Assembly: GCF_015207665.1 (NCBI RefSeq)
Contig: NZ_JADEWL010000072.1
Location: 1 to 33,995, forward strand
Origin: Plectonema cf. radiosum LEGE 06105
Lineage (GTDB): Bacteria; Cyanobacteriota; Cyanobacteriia; Cyanobacteriales; Nostocaceae
DNA length: 33,995 nt
Direction of reading: 5' to 3'
Shown: positions 31,782 through 33,995 of the stretch, in pieces
Numbering within the stretch: position 1 is the first letter of the stretch
Layout: every line of letters starts with the position of its first letter
Made by a program: the position numbers and the translations under genes
Notes under the pieces: generated by a model
Told to the model about the DNA's origin: nothing
Seen by the model: only the letters and a program-made list of their open reading frames with translations
Databases searched by the model: none

Positions 31782-32243
31782 TTAATAATTATTACACCTT
31801 TGACCTTTAACCTTTAACCTTTTAACCATTTTTACATGAGGGATTCCCGCTTCTTGAAAAACTTCTCCAACTTGTTCAAAGCCTAATTGCTGATGTAACT
31901 TTTTAATATATTCTTGAGCATGAATCATAACTTCGGGTATATTTTCATTTGCTATAACTTCCAAAGCTTTTTGCATAATCTTTTTCCCAATACCCTTCCC
32001 TCTTGCGTAAGATAAAACCGCTAATCTTTCAATTTTCGCCGTTTTTTCATCTAAATATCGAATTCTCGCAGTACCAACCGCTTCTTTATTTAAATAAGCA
32101 ATCAACTGCGGACAAGCTTTATCTTTACCATCAAAATCTAATTCTACTTCTACTTTTTGTTCCTCCTGAAATACCCTTCTTCTAATTATCTCAATTACTG
32201 TCCATTCTTCCCAATCAACTACTTTTACAGTTATTTCACTCAT
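31782..32243 (-). CDS. GNAT-family N-acetyltransferase
   Basis: 153 residues. The acetyl-CoA loop is RLAVLSYARGKGIGKKIMQKAL (R-G-K-G-I-G), preceded by AVGTARIRYLDEKTAKIE and followed by EVMIHAQEYIKKLHQQLGFEQVGEVF, the full GNAT fold of the ElaA-like branch. RRRVFQEEQKVEVELDFDGKD near the N-terminus also fits that branch. The acceptor substrate is unknown. The last ~11 residues (RLKVKGQRCNN) are encoded by a TTTAACC heptad repeat running past the family domain, so the natural stop was probably displaced by repeat growth. Confidence 0.9.
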   Translation of the reverse strand: MSEITVKVVDWEEWTVIEIIRRRVFQEEQKVEVELDFDGKDKACPQLIAYLNKEAVGTARIRYLDEKTAKIERLAVLSYARGKGIGKKIMQKALEVIANENIPEVMIHAQEYIKKLHQQLGFEQVGEVFQEAGIPHVKMVKRLKVKGQRCNNY

Positions 32244-32300
32244 TCAATTATCTACTGTTCACTTCTCAGAATTATATACAATAACCGGAGTTAGTTGTAG

Positions 32301-32321
32301 AGACGTAGCAGTGCTACGTCT
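32301..32321. repeat. Palindrome AGACGTAGCA/TGCTACGTCT, repeat copy 2
   Basis: Identical to 28464-28484 over 21 bases. It lies upstream of the GNAT gene and downstream of the PutA-like gene. Confidence 0.8.
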
Positions 32322-32353
32322 GTACCAAAGTTAGGAGTTAGAAGTTATTACAA

Positions 32354-32437
32354 CTCTAACCTCTAATCTTTAACCTCTAACCTCTAACCTTCAACCTCTA
32401 ACCTTTAACCTTTAACCTCTAACCTCTAACCTCTAAC
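32354..32437. repeat. Heptanucleotide tandem array, 12 units of CTCTAAC type
   Basis: Twelve consecutive seven-base units, mostly CTCTAAC or CTTTAAC, with single CTCTAAT and CTTCAAC variants. It is a classic cyanobacterial short tandem repeat. It ends one base before the stop codon of the PutA-like gene. A shorter related tract lies at about 31797-31827 in the end of the GNAT gene. Confidence 0.95.
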
Positions 32438-32438
32438 C

Positions 32439-33995
32439 TTATTCCGCTCCTTCAATCGGAGCAAAACCTTGACGCTGAATGTTTTCAGTTATAGTACGTG
32501 GTTCTAAAAATTGTAAGAGATAATCGGGACCTCCGGCTTTTGAACCAACTCCGGAAAGTTTGAAACCGCCGAAAGGTTGTCGGGAAACAATCGCGCCGGT
32601 GATGGTACGATTGATATACAAGTTTCCAACTTCAAATTCTGCTTGAGCTTGTTCAATGTGGGAAGGTGTTCGCGAATAAAGTCCCCCAGTTAAAGCATAA
32701 TTGGTACCGTTAGCAACTTGTAAGGCTTCCTGAAAATCTTTAACTTTAATTACCGCTACTACAGGACCAAAAATTTCTTGTTGAGCAATTATCCCATCTG
32801 CTGGGACATTACTAAATATTACCGGACCGATAAAATATCCGTTAACAGGTGCAGACATTTCTAATGCAATTTCTGCTTCTGCTTTCCCTTTTTCGATATA
32901 TTCGCGGATTCTGGATTGAGATTTGTCATCAATTACAGGTCCTACTTGAGTCTGTGGTAATTCTGTTTCTCCGATATTCAGGGATTTGGTTGCTTCTACA
33001 AACCGTTTGATAAAACTATCATAAACGCTTTCTACAACTATTACTCGTGAACAAGCCGAACATTTTTGTCCACTGTAACCAAATGCTGATTGCACTACAC
33101 CGACAACGGCTTGGTCTAAATCTGCACTTTCATCAATGATAATTCCATTCTTACCTCCCATCTCAGCAATTACCCGTTTCATGTGCTTTTGACCGGGTTT
33201 TAAGACTGCTGCATCTGCGTAAATTTTACAGCCTACTTCCTGGGAACCTGTAAAAGCGATGACGTGAGTATCAGGATGATTTACCAAATAAGAGCCGACA
33301 ACCGAACCTTTACCGGGGACATATTGAAACACACCTTTGGGTATTCCTGCTTCCAGCAAAACTTCCGTAATTTTCGCTGCAATTACCGCAGAAGTTTCCG
33401 CAGGTTTGAGTAAAGTGCAGTTACCCGTGACTAAAGCAGCGACAGTCATCCCAGTTGCGATCGCAAAGGGGAAGTTCCAAGGTGAAATCACTACTGTAAT
33501 TCCCCGTGGTTGGTAAATATAACGATTATTTTCCCCGGCTACGTCGTAATTGTAACCTTTATCTAACCGTTCCATTTCCGCAGCATAATAGCGACAAAAA
33601 TCTATGGCTTCACTCACTTCAGCATCAGCTTCTCGCAAGGGTTTACCAACTTCTAAAACAATCCAAGCGGATAATTCGGCGCGGCGATTTTCTATGATAT
33701 CTCCAGCTTTGCGGATTATATCAGCGCGTTGTTTTGCGGAGGTTTTACCCCAAGTTTTAAATACTTCTTTCGCTGATTGCATTGCGGTTTCGGCTTGTTC
33801 AATATTAATTAAACCAACTTTACCTACAACTTGAGAATAATTAGAAGGGTTAACCGAATCGACTTTTTCCGCAGTTTCTACGTATTCGCCATTAATTAAA
33901 GGTAAATAAGTTTTCCCAAGTTGTGTTTTCACATCTTGTAAAGCAGCTTGAGATTTTCTTCTGATTTCTTCCTGAGCATAATCGGTGTCAGATGA
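32439..33995 (-). CDS. putA: Delta1-pyrroline-5-carboxylate dehydrogenase domain, probably the C-terminal part of a bifunctional PutA-type protein; 5' end outside window
   Basis: The visible 518 residues are an aldehyde dehydrogenase of the P5C/glutamate-semialdehyde group, which oxidises glutamate semialdehyde to glutamate with NAD. Visible motifs are ISPWNFPFAIATGM, IAEMGGKNGIIIDESADLD (general-base Glu), GYSGQKCSACSRVIV (the nucleophilic Cys is codon 291 counted from the GTG at 33932), QQEIFGPVVAV and RQPFGGFKLSGVGSKAGG. The GTG at 33932 could pass for a start, but the frame stays open for 21 more codons to the window edge, reading SSDTDYAQEEIRRKSQAALQ. That is helical linker-like and fits the junction to an upstream proline dehydrogenase domain, as in fused cyanobacterial enzymes. 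The fusion is inferred; putA/rocA naming depends on the part not seen. Confidence 0.9.
   Translation of the reverse strand, partial: SSDTDYAQEEIRRKSQAALQDVKTQLGKTYLPLINGEYVETAEKVDSVNPSNYSQVVGKVGLINIEQAETAMQSAKEVFKTWGKTSAKQRADIIRKAGDIIENRRAELSAWIVLEVGKPLREADAEVSEAIDFCRYYAAEMERLDKGYNYDVAGENNRYIYQPRGITVVISPWNFPFAIATGMTVAALVTGNCTLLKPAETSAVIAAKITEVLLEAGIPKGVFQYVPGKGSVVGSYLVNHPDTHVIAFTGSQEVGCKIYADAAVLKPGQKHMKRVIAEMGGKNGIIIDESADLDQAVVGVVQSAFGYSGQKCSACSRVIVVESVYDSFIKRFVEATKSLNIGETELPQTQVGPVIDDKSQSRIREYIEKGKAEAEIALEMSAPVNGYFIGPVIFSNVPADGIIAQQEIFGPVVAVIKVKDFQEALQVANGTNYALTGGLYSRTPSHIEQAQAEFEVGNLYINRTITGAIVSRQPFGGFKLSGVGSKAGGPDYLLQFLEPRTITENIQRQGFAPIEGAE

Noticed and set aside
33930-33932. GTG as true start of the P5C dehydrogenase
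   Set aside because: The frame continues upstream to the window edge with linker-like sequence fitting a fused PutA-type protein.

Overview
The window looks like chromosomal DNA of a filamentous, probably heterocyst-forming cyanobacterium. It is AT-rich. At least ten copies of the octamer GCGATCGC (HIP1) are scattered through genes and spacers. Heptanucleotide tandem repeats and palindromic dispersed repeats fill most spacers, and the gene families (two-partner-secretion exoproteins, hybrid PKS/NRPS, PEP-CTERM, GHL10, fused proline-catabolism enzyme) are those of this group. I cannot name the species.

Layout: (1) 3-962 is the 3' end of a large repetitive secreted exoprotein. It is followed by a spacer with a 44-bp triplicate repeat and a decayed N-terminus of a second exoprotein of the same family. 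(2) 1754-18488 is the core of interest: a hybrid polyketide/peptide locus, all on the + strand. A two-module PKS (KS-AT-KR-ACP-KS-degenerate AT) is followed by an NRPS-like protein of unusual order (ACP-C-CP-A-C). Next come a PEP-CTERM protein that may be a bystander, a type II thioesterase, an MFS exporter and a small membrane protein. The adenylation domain reads as serine-specific (code DIWHISLIDK by my manual alignment). The second AT has lost its active-site serine, and the assembly line ends in a C domain with no thioesterase or reductase. An ungapped ~86-bp element, about 84% identical in two copies, lies upstream of both the PKS and the thioesterase gene. It suggests the two transcription units are co-regulated. 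(3) 18635-21553, minus strand: a small membrane protein, a DUF433/DUF5615 toxin-antitoxin-like pair and Xaa-Pro aminopeptidase. (4) 21924-26228, plus strand: a membrane acyltransferase and two paralogous proteins, each made of seven FG-GAP/VCBS-type blades. (5) 26229-27296: a gene graveyard with an SDR C-terminal remnant, a frameshifted antitoxin-like remnant and many dispersed repeats. (6) 27297-33995: DoxX membrane protein, small membrane protein, GHL10 protein, aldo/keto reductase, PH-domain protein, GNAT acetyltransferase and the 3' part of a PutA-type proline-catabolism enzyme that runs off the window.

A working model for the locus, which is inference: an acyl starter is extended by the malonyl-CoA-specific module and ketoreduced. 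It is then passed to KS2, which has no working AT of its own, and on to the ACP at the front of the NRPS. The first C domain joins it to serine carried on the second carrier protein, and the terminal C domain transfers the acyl-serine to an unknown nucleophile. The type II thioesterase clears stalled carriers and the MFS protein exports the product. I do not recognise this domain arrangement as a characterised pathway.
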